From: Proteiniphilum sp. X52
GTDB lineage: Bacteria; Bacteroidota; Bacteroidia; Bacteroidales; Dysgonomonadaceae
Direction of reading: 5' to 3'
DNA: 64,000 nt
Assembly: GCF_003712195.1 (NCBI RefSeq)
Contig: NZ_RDSD01000008.1
Location: forward strand, 62,001 to 126,000
Shown: positions 8,839-16,250 of the stretch, in pieces
How positions within the stretch are numbered: the first letter of the stretch is position 1
Layout of the letters: the number at the start of each line of letters is the position of its first letter
The notes under the pieces: generated by a model
What the model was told of the DNA's origin: nothing
Databases searched by the model: none
What the model saw: only the letters and a program-made list of their open reading frames with translations
Made by a program: the position numbers and the translations under genes

Positions 8839-9435
8839 TCATTCCTTTTTCATCATGTTGTGCAGCCAGTCCGGGACATTGCTTTTCGGCATCGGCACCC
8901 GCGCATGGGGGGTGGAGGAGAGCGACCGGCTGCGTGTGTGGGGGACATCCCTGTGGCAGTCCCAGCAGGTGCTCCCACCCATTTCCTTGGTCTCCCTGAA
9001 ACCCATGCGTCCTGTTTTTATAAACTCGGTGTTGAGTTGCGTGTGGCAGCGGATGCAGTTATCCATGATTACCTGGGAACTGGCCTCGATGGCCTGGATA
9101 GCCTGATGCTCACCCCGTATGGTGAAAATGGCAGAATGTCGTAACCCGTCGACCGCCTTGAAATAGTATCCTTTCACCTTGTTGTCCTGCGGCACATGGC
9201 AATCGTTACAAGTAGCGTTTCGCCCGTGGGAGCTGTGCATCCAGGTGGCGTGGTAGGGACCCATGATATGGCAGTTCACGCAGGTGGCGGGATCATTGGA
9301 AAGATAGCTGTATGCCCTTGATGCGAAAAACGTATAGATAAACAGGCCTACAAAAGCGCCACTGATAATGAAGGCCGGATATTTCCATCCCCCACGCGGC
9401 CGTATTTCATTCCAGAAATTTCTAAGTTTACCCAT
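8839..9435 (-). CDS. nrfH: cytochrome c nitrite reductase small subunit, NapC/NirT family
   Basis: Membrane-anchored tetrahaem quinol dehydrogenase that passes electrons from menaquinol to NrfA. I chose the ATG at 9435 (MGKLRNFW, 198 residues). The frame extends 10 codons further to 9465, but that region holds the inferred promoter and reads like leader sequence. A single membrane helix spans about 21-40. Four haem motifs follow: CVNCH (52-56), CNDCH (76-80), CIRCH (127-131) and CWDCH (157-161). It is first in the leftward nrfHA unit, divergent from a Crp/Fnr-type regulator, with a TGT-N10-ACA palindrome in between. Confidence 0.95.
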   Translation of the reverse strand: MGKLRNFWNEIRPRGGWKYPAFIISGAFVGLFIYTFFASRAYSYLSNDPATCVNCHIMGPYHATWMHSSHGRNATCNDCHVPQDNKVKGYYFKAVDGLRHSAIFTIRGEHQAIQAIEASSQVIMDNCIRCHTQLNTEFIKTGRMGFRETKEMGGSTCWDCHRDVPHTRSRSLSSTPHARVPMPKSNVPDWLHNMMKKE

Positions 9436-9462
9436 GGTCGCACTTATTAAAATATACACAAA

Positions 9463-9507
9463 CAAAGTAATGGATTTAAAAACGAAAAAAGTGTAATAAT
9501 TATGACA
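9463..9507 (-). promoter_or_regulatory. inferred nrfH promoter with Crp/Fnr-type operator
   Basis: A TGT-N10-ACA palindrome (9492-9507, 14 of 16 positions symmetric, core ATAATTAT) lies between divergent nrfH and the regulator gene. On the minus strand a TTACTTTG box (9463-9470, one mismatch to TAnnTTTG) puts the start near 9459 and the palindrome centre near -40, the class II activator position. The usual -33 TTTG is absent, as expected for an activated promoter. TATATTCG at 9524-9531 may be the rightward -7 box. Confidence 0.55.
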
Positions 9508-9548
9508 ATTGAAGAAAAAAAACTATATTCGGGCTTCAATTACATAAA

Positions 9549-10235
9549 ATGGAAAGAAAACACTTTGATACCCATCATGCCGGAATGATTTTTCAATGCC
9601 CGTTGTGCAATTCTGTGCCGGAAGGTCAGCGTGAAGATTTTATGCGGGATGTGCGCTTTTCAGTAAAAGAGTATCAGAAAGGAGATGTGATTGTTACTCA
9701 GGGAGCCCTTTACGAGTCGCTCTATATCCTGATCAGGGGAGAGATCGTGACGGAGATGGCCGATGAAAAGGGGGATTTCATGAAGGTGGCGCATATCAGC
9801 GCGCCCAATCCGTTGGCTACAGGTTTCCTGTTTGCCACCAACAATCGGTCGCCCGTCTCCGCGATCTGCGAAATGCCTTGCACGGCAGTAGTCATTCCCA
9901 AAGAGAATGTCTATTTCCTGATGAGGAAGTATGAATCGTTTATGCTGGCTTTTCTATCCTATATTTCCAACAGGGTCTCCTCCCTTTCCGAAAAATTGAG
10001 GCTTGTCTCATTGCGTACCATCCGAGCAAAGCTGTCCTATTATCTGTTGAGAGAGTCGGCCGGTGAGTCATCATTCCGGTTGAAAACCTCCAAGGAGGAG
10101 ATTGCCCGCCTTTTCAGTGTTTCACGTCCCGCATTGGTGAAAGTGATGATGGAGATGGCCGCGGAAGGTGTTATTGAAGTAGACCGGAGGGATATCCTAA
10201 TCAAAGACAGGGCAGCGCTGCAGAAAATGTTTTAA
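9549..10235 (+). CDS. Crp/Fnr family transcriptional regulator, probable nrf regulator
   Basis: 228-residue cyclic-nucleotide-binding-fold regulator: beta-roll about 25-130, dimer helix about 130-160, helix-turn-helix about 180-215 (EEIARLFSVSRPALVKVM). It has four cysteines, CPLC (17, 20) and CEMPC (107, 111). Their count and rough placement, one pair near the N-terminus and one in the beta-roll, recall the four Fe-S ligands of Fnr, so oxygen or nitrosative sensing is possible but unproven. Its position, divergent from nrfHA with a shared TGT-N10-ACA palindrome, suggests it activates nrfHA and perhaps controls itself. Cyclic-AMP contact residues of Crp are not obvious. The exact ligand is unknown. 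Confidence 0.85.
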   Translation: MERKHFDTHHAGMIFQCPLCNSVPEGQREDFMRDVRFSVKEYQKGDVIVTQGALYESLYILIRGEIVTEMADEKGDFMKVAHISAPNPLATGFLFATNNRSPVSAICEMPCTAVVIPKENVYFLMRKYESFMLAFLSYISNRVSSLSEKLRLVSLRTIRAKLSYYLLRESAGESSFRLKTSKEEIARLFSVSRPALVKVMMEMAAEGVIEVDRRDILIKDRAALQKMF

Positions 10236-10337
10236 AGAATGGGGCGGTTACCCTCGGGGATTTCCCCGGAAAAAGGCCATCGTCGGATGGGAGGCTGCGA
10301 AAAAAACAAACGGAACAATTATAGTCACTGATAACTG

Positions 10338-11057
10338 ATGAAAATGAATTTTGAAGCTGTAATTTTTGATCTTGACGGCACATTGGTGGATTCTATCGAA
10401 GATATCGCCGAGTCGATGAACAGGGTATTGTCCGAGAACCATTTTCCCGTGCATTCGTTGGCTGCATATAAAATTTTCGTGGGGAGGGGGCTCTTGAATC
10501 TTACCCGTGTGTCACTGCCCGAGAGCGCTCAAGACGAAAAAACAGTCGTGGCGTGTTATAACCGGATGCTGGAAATATATGATGATCATTGTACTGAAAA
10601 GACAAAACCCTATGAGGGAATCATGCCATTGCTGGATGAGCTGAAATCGCGTGAACTGAAACTCGCTGTTTTTTCGAACAAAGCGGATAAATTCACCCAA
10701 AAGATCGTGCGGACGTTGATGCCCGGTTACTTCGATATGGTAGTCGGAATGACGACAGAAGATCTCAAAAAGCCAAATCCCGCATGCGCGTTGGAAATAA
10801 GCGGACATTTCGGAGTGCGCCCTGAAAACATCGTTTATCTGGGAGATACCGGGATAGATATGGAGACAGCCCGCAATGCGCGAATGTATGGAATAGGGGT
10901 GCTCTGGGGGTTCAGGACAAAAGAGGAACTGGTCTCTGCCGGGGCCGAAGCCATATTGAGCCATCCTCTGGATTTGATCGGATTAGATTATAAACGATCC
11001 GTTGTTGATTACCTGGACCAATATAGTGGCGGAACTCCGGGAAGCGGGAATGAGTGA
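10338..11057 (+). CDS. gph: HAD-family hydrolase, phosphoglycolate phosphatase-like
   Basis: HAD phosphatase with motif I FDLDGTLVDS (residues 9-18), cap domain about 20-85, motif II in AVFSNK near 113, motif III lysine in KKPNP near 145 and motif IV YLGDTGIDME near 172. The fold and length fit the Gph/PGP group, which removes phosphate from 2-phosphoglycolate; substrate is not certain. Homologues normally end around SHPLDLL. Here about 25 extra residues follow and overlap, in another frame, a remnant of a ParB-like gene, so the native C-terminus seems to have been replaced by read-through. Either of two ATGs (10338, 10344) could start it. Confidence 0.88.
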   Translation: MKMNFEAVIFDLDGTLVDSIEDIAESMNRVLSENHFPVHSLAAYKIFVGRGLLNLTRVSLPESAQDEKTVVACYNRMLEIYDDHCTEKTKPYEGIMPLLDELKSRELKLAVFSNKADKFTQKIVRTLMPGYFDMVVGMTTEDLKKPNPACALEISGHFGVRPENIVYLGDTGIDMETARNARMYGIGVLWGFRTKEELVSAGAEAILSHPLDLIGLDYKRSVVDYLDQYSGGTPGSGNE

Positions 11058-11181
11058 CGCATGGATCATGAAAAATATCGGAATGGATGAGGACGAGTTA
11101 CTTCGCTTTAAACAGATTTCGGGTTTGGCAGCGCTTTTTGCCGATGAAAAATTCAGCATACCCGATGAGAAAAACAAATAG
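10987..11181 (+). pseudogene. 3' remnant of a ParB/IbrB-like nuclease-domain gene
   Basis: After a stop codon at 10984 this frame encodes about 64 residues ending at TAG 11179-11181. The parts TWTNIVAELREAG, SDAWIMKNIGMDEDELLRFK and GLAALFAD match, from memory, the C-terminal end of short ParB-like nuclease proteins (IbrB type) of Bacteroidales. The N-terminal nuclease domain is missing, and the first 70 bases overlap the HAD gene. The ATG at 11050 could still give a 43-residue peptide. I read it as what remains after a deletion that joined the HAD gene to this tail. Confidence 0.6.
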
Positions 11182-11184
11182 GTG

Positions 11185-11883
11185 TTATCTTTTTACCTTC
11201 ATTCTGTTGAGTAACTCTTTGGTTTCGGCGGATATCCGATAGCTTTCACGCGCTTTCTGGATAGCTTTATTATGCACGAACGTAGAGAAGGCCTTTTGCT
11301 GGAGATAAGGCAGGGTCTTGTCGTAAAACTTGACAAGTCCCACGCAGAGTGCCCAGGCAATAGCCATGTCCACGTAATACTGTCCTTGCGGTACCTCCGA
11401 GAGGTGTTGCAATGTCATGTCCATATATTCCTCTTCCATATAGTGGCACATCAGCAGGATCACGAAAAAACGCTTGGTGAATTCCCCTTCGTGGTTTTTC
11501 AATGGCAAGAAATGTTCAAGGACCTCCTCCGGATATTTTTTGAAAATCCTGAAGGCAGCGGTGAGTGTGTCGACATGTGCCCAATTGTCAAATCGAAGGA
11601 TCAAAGGATCCACGTAGCTGAATGCGGTTCTTAATGGAAGGTTGCTTAAGTTGCCCAATACCAGTCCATAGAGCAGCACATGTTCGTAAGTCGTGAATTC
11701 CGCATTTTTCAGGTAGTCCTCAATCCCCGGCCCTCTGGAGAGTTCCTTTGCCAGTTTCTTTAATGCCGGCATACGGATGCCCTGTATTTCATAACTGGTA
11801 AGGATCAGTTTCTCATTGAAGATCTTGTAATCGCTCTCTGCCAGTGACTGGAGCCTTTGGTCTATCTGTGCATTTTGAGTCAT
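11185..11883 (-). CDS. DNA alkylation repair protein, AlkD-like HEAT-repeat family
   Basis: 232-residue, mostly helical protein of the AlkC/AlkD-like family, whose characterised members remove alkylated bases using a curved HEAT-repeat surface. Recognisable family features are GIRMPALKKLAKEL near residue 35 and the W-containing segment DNWAHVDTLTAAF near 105. Bacteroidales carry many such copies, whose activity is mostly untested. It converges on the ParB-like remnant, ending 3 bp past it. No operon partner lies upstream. Confidence 0.82.
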   Translation of the reverse strand: MTQNAQIDQRLQSLAESDYKIFNEKLILTSYEIQGIRMPALKKLAKELSRGPGIEDYLKNAEFTTYEHVLLYGLVLGNLSNLPLRTAFSYVDPLILRFDNWAHVDTLTAAFRIFKKYPEEVLEHFLPLKNHEGEFTKRFFVILLMCHYMEEEYMDMTLQHLSEVPQGQYYVDMAIAWALCVGLVKFYDKTLPYLQQKAFSTFVHNKAIQKARESYRISAETKELLNRMKVKR

Positions 11884-12099
11884 CGCTGATATTTATTTTA
11901 TGAGGAGTAGACAACGTTGAAGGTGTTCCGGATCTTATGTTGAAATGTGTTGTGATATTTGTAAGACTTTCTTTTTCAGTTTGTTGTATAAGACGATTCT
12001 GGCAGGGCTGAATCAGGAAAAACTTCTGCTATAGCGTATACTTTCACCATTCTACAAAGTCTCTGAAAAATTGCCGATATAGGGTGTACATAATTACTC

Positions 12100-12165
12100 A
12101 TGCAACTTTGTCTCTATTATCTTTCGAATTTGTCTCTGTTATCATGCACTTTTGTCTCTATTATC
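12100..12165. repeat. three 22-bp tandem repeats at the 3' end of the XRE regulator gene
   Basis: Three 22-bp units (12100-12121, 12122-12143, 12144-12165), each ending in TTTGTCTCTRTTATC on the plus strand. They cover the last codons and stop of the regulator and run 17 bp beyond, so unit gain or loss would change the protein's tail. Confidence 0.8.
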
Positions 12166-12506
12166 TTGCGAAGTTTTTCTATCTCAATCCGGAGCAACCT
12201 GTTCTCCTCCAGCATTTCAAGGTACTTGTTTTTATATTCGGCAGCACCTTCTTCCACCATCCCGATGATCTGTCCGGTAGGGTCTGATAGAGCTGAAGGA
12301 TCTGTCATTACCCCTTTCCCTGTGATAAGCCAATTCAAATTCAATTGAGGATACTCGTTAATAACATGGTTTAGTTTGTCAGCGGATATGCTTTTTGTAT
12401 TGTTAATGTAGCCATTTGACCATCCAACTTTAGATTCAAAACTATTCTGTCCGATATTCAGATGCTGTAAAAACAATTTAATCCTATCTTTCACAGTCGA
12501 TTCCAT
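12117..12506 (-). CDS. XRE/phage-repressor-like helix-turn-helix regulator
   Basis: 129-residue DNA-binding protein. The N-terminal 65 residues form the variant helix-turn-helix common in Bacteroidales regulators (TVKDRIKLFLQHLNIGQNSF, then LNLNWLITGKG), like the DNA-binding part of phage CI repressors. Residues 88-125 form a charged coiled coil likely to mediate dimerisation. The peptidase domain of LexA-like repressors is absent. It is divergent from the small protein at 12657 and lies upstream of the SusCD pair, which it may control. The 3' end is built from 22-bp tandem repeats. Target and signal are unknown. Confidence 0.75.
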   Translation of the reverse strand: MESTVKDRIKLFLQHLNIGQNSFESKVGWSNGYINNTKSISADKLNHVINEYPQLNLNWLITGKGVMTDPSALSDPTGQIIGMVEEGAAEYKNKYLEMLEENRLLRIEIEKLRKIIETKVHDNRDKFER

Positions 12507-12567
12507 AGTTTTGTTATTTAGAATGATTATAAATTAATATATTTTATTGAATATACTCGTTGTTTTG

Positions 12568-12599
12568 TTTGGTTTTACAGAGAATGCTCTTTAAATTTG
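12568..12599 (+). promoter_or_regulatory. promoter for the small ORF and possibly susCD
   Basis: TTTG (12568-12571), 20-bp spacer, TAAATTTG (12592-12599), a full match to the Bacteroidota housekeeping consensus. It lies 58 bp before the 12657 start. No better promoter is visible before susC, so the three genes may share it. Confidence 0.75.
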
Positions 12600-12656
12600 C
12601 ATGCTGGCTATACTATGCACAATACATTGCAACAAAATTAGGCATTCTGCAAAGGT

Positions 12657-12878
12657 ATGAATAATCAGGTAAATACCATAAAGCCGGTTACTAAAATATC
12701 AATACCTGCTACATTGCTGACAATCAAAGTCGGTGAAACTGTGATCATATCCTCCAAGATTATGAAATCGAGCTCCATCAGGGCTGCAGCCTCGCGTTTG
12801 GAGCGTGCGCAAAAGGCTCAATTTATTGTGACCGAGCAAGGTTTTGTGGATGAAACACAAGTAACAAGATTAAAATAA
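12657..12878 (+). CDS. small conserved hypothetical protein paired with an XRE regulator
   Basis: 73-residue basic protein with no membrane segment or signal. An N-terminal part rich in beta-formers (TKISIPATLLTIKVGETV) is followed by a helical basic stretch (SIRAAASRLERAQKA) and FIVTEQGFVDETQVTRLK. Small proteins of this shape occur beside XRE-type regulators in other Bacteroidales as far as I recall; their function is unknown. The basic helix suggests DNA or RNA contact. A well-formed promoter precedes it and susC follows by 57 bp in the same direction, so it may be a regulator or merely the first gene of the uptake operon. Confidence 0.6.
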   Translation: MNNQVNTIKPVTKISIPATLLTIKVGETVIISSKIMKSSSIRAAASRLERAQKAQFIVTEQGFVDETQVTRLK

Positions 12879-12935
12879 ACCCATTAGCCATGGGAAAGAT
12901 ACTCTGAAGTTAAAATATGTTATCAATCTAAGCAA

Positions 12936-15900
12936 ATGAAAAAAAATCCAATGATCTTATTAACCTTATTCCTGATAATAGGAATGGGAATTTCCACCGC
13001 GCAGACCCTTGTGACGGGTAGGGTGGTGGACGAGTCAGATGATCCGGTCATCGGAGCGTCTGTTCAGGTGAAAGGCACATCCCAAGGCACAGTTACGGAT
13101 ATCGATGGGAGTTTTACATTAACAGTGCCGGGCGGGGCTAATACATTGGTAATATCCTATGTGGGAATGCGCGCTCAGGAAGTGCCGGTACGCCCGAATA
13201 TAAGGGTTGTTTTGAAAGAAGATACTGAAATATTGGAAGAAGTGGTTGTGGTAGGATGGGGTACACAACGGAAAGAAAGCCTTACGGGTGCTGTTTCGAC
13301 AGTAGATGTGAGTAAAACGCTGGTATCCCGACCGGTAACCGATGTTGGCAGGGCATTACAGGGATCTACTCCGGGATTGGTCATAACCACCACTTCGGGA
13401 GCTTTGGGCGGATCGCCGAATATAAAGATCCGGGGGACGGTCAGTACGATTGGTGGCGGTTCCGGAAATCCCTTGATAATGGTGGACAACGTTGAGGTGC
13501 CTAACCTTTCTTATGTCAATCCGGATGATATCGCATCCATATCCGTATTGAAAGATGCTTCCACAACGGCGGTATACGGTGCCCGGGCAGCTTTCGGGGC
13601 CGTATTGATCACGACCAAAAAAGGCGCGAAAGACGCCCAGCCGAGAATAGCCTATTCCAATAACTTCTCGTGGTCGACCCCGACAAAAGTGCCGGAACAC
13701 ACGCGGGCCGACCTGAATTTGCAGTATTCGCTGGATCAGATCAATGCTTTGAGGGACCAGCCGGTAACGGAAACAGGACAGGTGGGATATTATTACAATG
13801 CGGAAGTAATTAAAAAGGTAAAAGAATGGATCGATACGTACGGAGACGGCAAGGGATTGGGTCGTGAAATGGTAGAGGGGCGTGATTTCGATTACCGGCC
13901 GGGTGGGGGAGTTTACTATTACAGGCCCTGGGATATCTATGATATCTATTACAAGGACTGGACGCCCCAGCAAAATCATAATTTGAGTGTAAGCGGCGGC
14001 AGCGGAAATACCCAATATAATTTATCGGCTGCCTACATGAATCAGCAAGGGGTTTTAAACCTGTTTGACGATTTTTACAGGAGGTACAATTTCTCCGGTT
14101 TCCTGAGTACGGATGTGAAAGACCGGATCACGATCCGCGGAGGCTTCATGTATTCCAAGAGCCTTCAAGAAACGCCTTTCAATTACGCTTCTGCCGTATA
14201 TGCTCCTGTGTATTATTTATACAGATGGCATCAGGTGTATCCGTACGGGACGTATAACGGGAAAGAGTTCCGGGGTGCGGTGAACGACCTGAAAGCGGCC
14301 AGGCCCGTTGAAGACGACACCTATTACAGTAGATATACATTGGGAACTACTGTGCAATTAGCCAAAGGGTTAACGGCTGATTTTGATTACACGTATGCCC
14401 AGACATTTGTCACGAATCATACCGTGGGAGGATATGTGACGGGTATCAATCAATGGAGTGTGGGCGCCGGAGATACCCTGGATGATGTTTATAGTACTTA
14501 TACTACTGCAACCTATGATTATGCCCGCTATACTTCATCCAAAAATATCAGGAATACCTATAATGGATATATTACGTATGATAATACATTCAATGACCAC
14601 GGCATAAAGGTGACGGCCGGTACCAATATCGAGGATGCGGAATACATATGGATTTCTGCAAGAAGGAATAACGTCTATGATTTTGATAAAGGAGAAGTAA
14701 ACCTGGCCGGCGGGGATCAATTGGCTTCTTCGAGCCATTCGTGGTGGGCCGTGGCCGGATTTTTTGCACGTGCGAATTACGCTTATAAAGATAGATACCT
14801 GCTGGATGTGAGTGGGCGTTACGACGGGTCTTCCAAATTCGGGACAGGTAAACGCTGGGATTTCTTCCCTACCCTGTCTGCCGCGTGGCGTGTAAGTGAG
14901 GAACCTTGGATGCAATCGCTTCAACCTGCCCTCAGTTCTCTGAAATTACGCGGTTCATGGGGCTCCGTGGGTAATCAGGATGTGCCTTTGAATTCGTTTA
15001 TTTCAACCCTGACTGCTTTTACCCCCTCAAGTTCAGGTGGTTATTGGCTGGTAGACGGGAATTATGTGCCTTACATAAGTGCCGGTCCTACATTGGTAAA
15101 CCCTTCGTTGACATGGGAAACGGTAAACACGTTGGACGTGGGGTTTGACGCCAGTTTTTTCAACAACAAGTTAAATGGGACGTTTGACTGGTACCAGAGA
15201 AAAACATTGGACATGCTGGCTCCGGGGGAAACAGTTCCGTCGACGGTGGGCATATCGGCACCAAACAGGAATTACGGAGAATTGACTACCAAGGGTGTTG
15301 AACTGGAAATCAGCTATAATCATCTCTTCAGTAACGGGCTAAGGTTGTCTTTGTCCGGGCAGTTCACTGATTATAAAACCATTGTGACCAGATATGCTTC
15401 AGCGAATGACCCGCTTATTTCAAGTACTTATTACGAGGGCAAAACATTGGGAGAAATTTGGGGATATAAAACAGAGGGGCTCTTTCAAAAAGAAGATTTT
15501 GTATGGGAAGGGGATAAGATCAAGCAAACGATTCTTGACAGCGGACAATCTAAAAACACCATGGCGCCGGGCGTTCCCGACCAGTACATCTTGGAATCGG
15601 GAACGTTCAAATTTAGCCCCGGGGATGTTAAATTCAAAGATTTAAACGGTGACGGTGTCATTGATTATGGCACCAACACGATAGGAGATCCTGGTGACAG
15701 AACCGTCATCGGGAATACTACGCCGCGCTACCAATATGGGTTCCGGGTGGGAGCTGCCTGGAAAGGATTTGACATGGATATTTTCTTTCAGGGTGTGGGA
15801 AAACGGCATATATGGGCGACAGGCAATATGGTATTACCCGGCTATTACGGTGCCGAAGCCAACTTTGCCCATACTTTGGATTATTGGACGGAAGAGAATA

Positions 15901-16238
15901 CGGGCGCCTTCTATCCCAGACCGTTGGAATACAGTCAGACGGCAAAATGGAATTACCTTCCCAATGACCGGTACTTGTTGAATGTCGCCTATCTGCGTTT
16001 GAAGAGTTTGAATATCGGGTATAGCCTACCCAAAATGGTGTTATCCAAAATATCGCTTCAAAAACTGCGGTTTTATGTGAACGGTGAAAACCTGTTTGAG
16101 TTCGATAAAATGGGAGGTGTGGCCATCGATCCTGAGATTAACTGGGTTTCGGGTGTAACGGCTAATGATTCACGTTCGTTCGGGCGTAGTTATCCTTACA
16201 GGAGGACTGTTTCATTGGGGATGCAAATGGAATTTTAA
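12936..16238 (+). CDS. SusC/RagA-family TonB-dependent outer-membrane transporter
   Basis: 1100-residue outer-membrane receptor importing oligosaccharides or peptides bound by its SusD partner. Signal peptide about 1-22, carboxypeptidase-regulatory-like beta domain about 25-95 (VTGRVVDESDDPVIGASV), TonB box region near 100-110 (EEVVVVGWGTQ), plug about 115-230 with KIRG and PLIMVDNVEV blocks, then a 22-stranded barrel ending in phenylalanine. It lacks the N-terminal anti-sigma-contact domain of transducing receptors, so control is probably by something other than an ECF sigma/anti-sigma pair. susD follows by 12 bp. No glycosidase, sulfatase or peptidase lies nearby, so substrate cannot be inferred. 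Confidence 0.95.
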   Translation: MKKNPMILLTLFLIIGMGISTAQTLVTGRVVDESDDPVIGASVQVKGTSQGTVTDIDGSFTLTVPGGANTLVISYVGMRAQEVPVRPNIRVVLKEDTEILEEVVVVGWGTQRKESLTGAVSTVDVSKTLVSRPVTDVGRALQGSTPGLVITTTSGALGGSPNIKIRGTVSTIGGGSGNPLIMVDNVEVPNLSYVNPDDIASISVLKDASTTAVYGARAAFGAVLITTKKGAKDAQPRIAYSNNFSWSTPTKVPEHTRADLNLQYSLDQINALRDQPVTETGQVGYYYNAEVIKKVKEWIDTYGDGKGLGREMVEGRDFDYRPGGGVYYYRPWDIYDIYYKDWTPQQNHNLSVSGGSGNTQYNLSAAYMNQQGVLNLFDDFYRRYNFSGFLSTDVKDRITIRGGFMYSKSLQETPFNYASAVYAPVYYLYRWHQVYPYGTYNGKEFRGAVNDLKAARPVEDDTYYSRYTLGTTVQLAKGLTADFDYTYAQTFVTNHTVGGYVTGINQWSVGAGDTLDDVYSTYTTATYDYARYTSSKNIRNTYNGYITYDNTFNDHGIKVTAGTNIEDAEYIWISARRNNVYDFDKGEVNLAGGDQLASSSHSWWAVAGFFARANYAYKDRYLLDVSGRYDGSSKFGTGKRWDFFPTLSAAWRVSEEPWMQSLQPALSSLKLRGSWGSVGNQDVPLNSFISTLTAFTPSSSGGYWLVDGNYVPYISAGPTLVNPSLTWETVNTLDVGFDASFFNNKLNGTFDWYQRKTLDMLAPGETVPSTVGISAPNRNYGELTTKGVELEISYNHLFSNGLRLSLSGQFTDYKTIVTRYASANDPLISSTYYEGKTLGEIWGYKTEGLFQKEDFVWEGDKIKQTILDSGQSKNTMAPGVPDQYILESGTFKFSPGDVKFKDLNGDGVIDYGTNTIGDPGDRTVIGNTTPRYQYGFRVGAAWKGFDMDIFFQGVGKRHIWATGNMVLPGYYGAEANFAHTLDYWTEENTGAFYPRPLEYSQTAKWNYLPNDRYLLNVAYLRLKSLNIGYSLPKMVLSKISLQKLRFYVNGENLFEFDKMGGVAIDPEINWVSGVTANDSRSFGRSYPYRRTVSLGMQMEF

Positions 16239-16250
16239 AAACGGAAGAAT

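Noticed and set aside
10255-10268. CGGGGA-TT-TCCCCG hairpin after the Crp/Fnr gene as a terminator
   Set aside because: Followed by A's rather than T's on the coding strand and the loop is only 2 nt.
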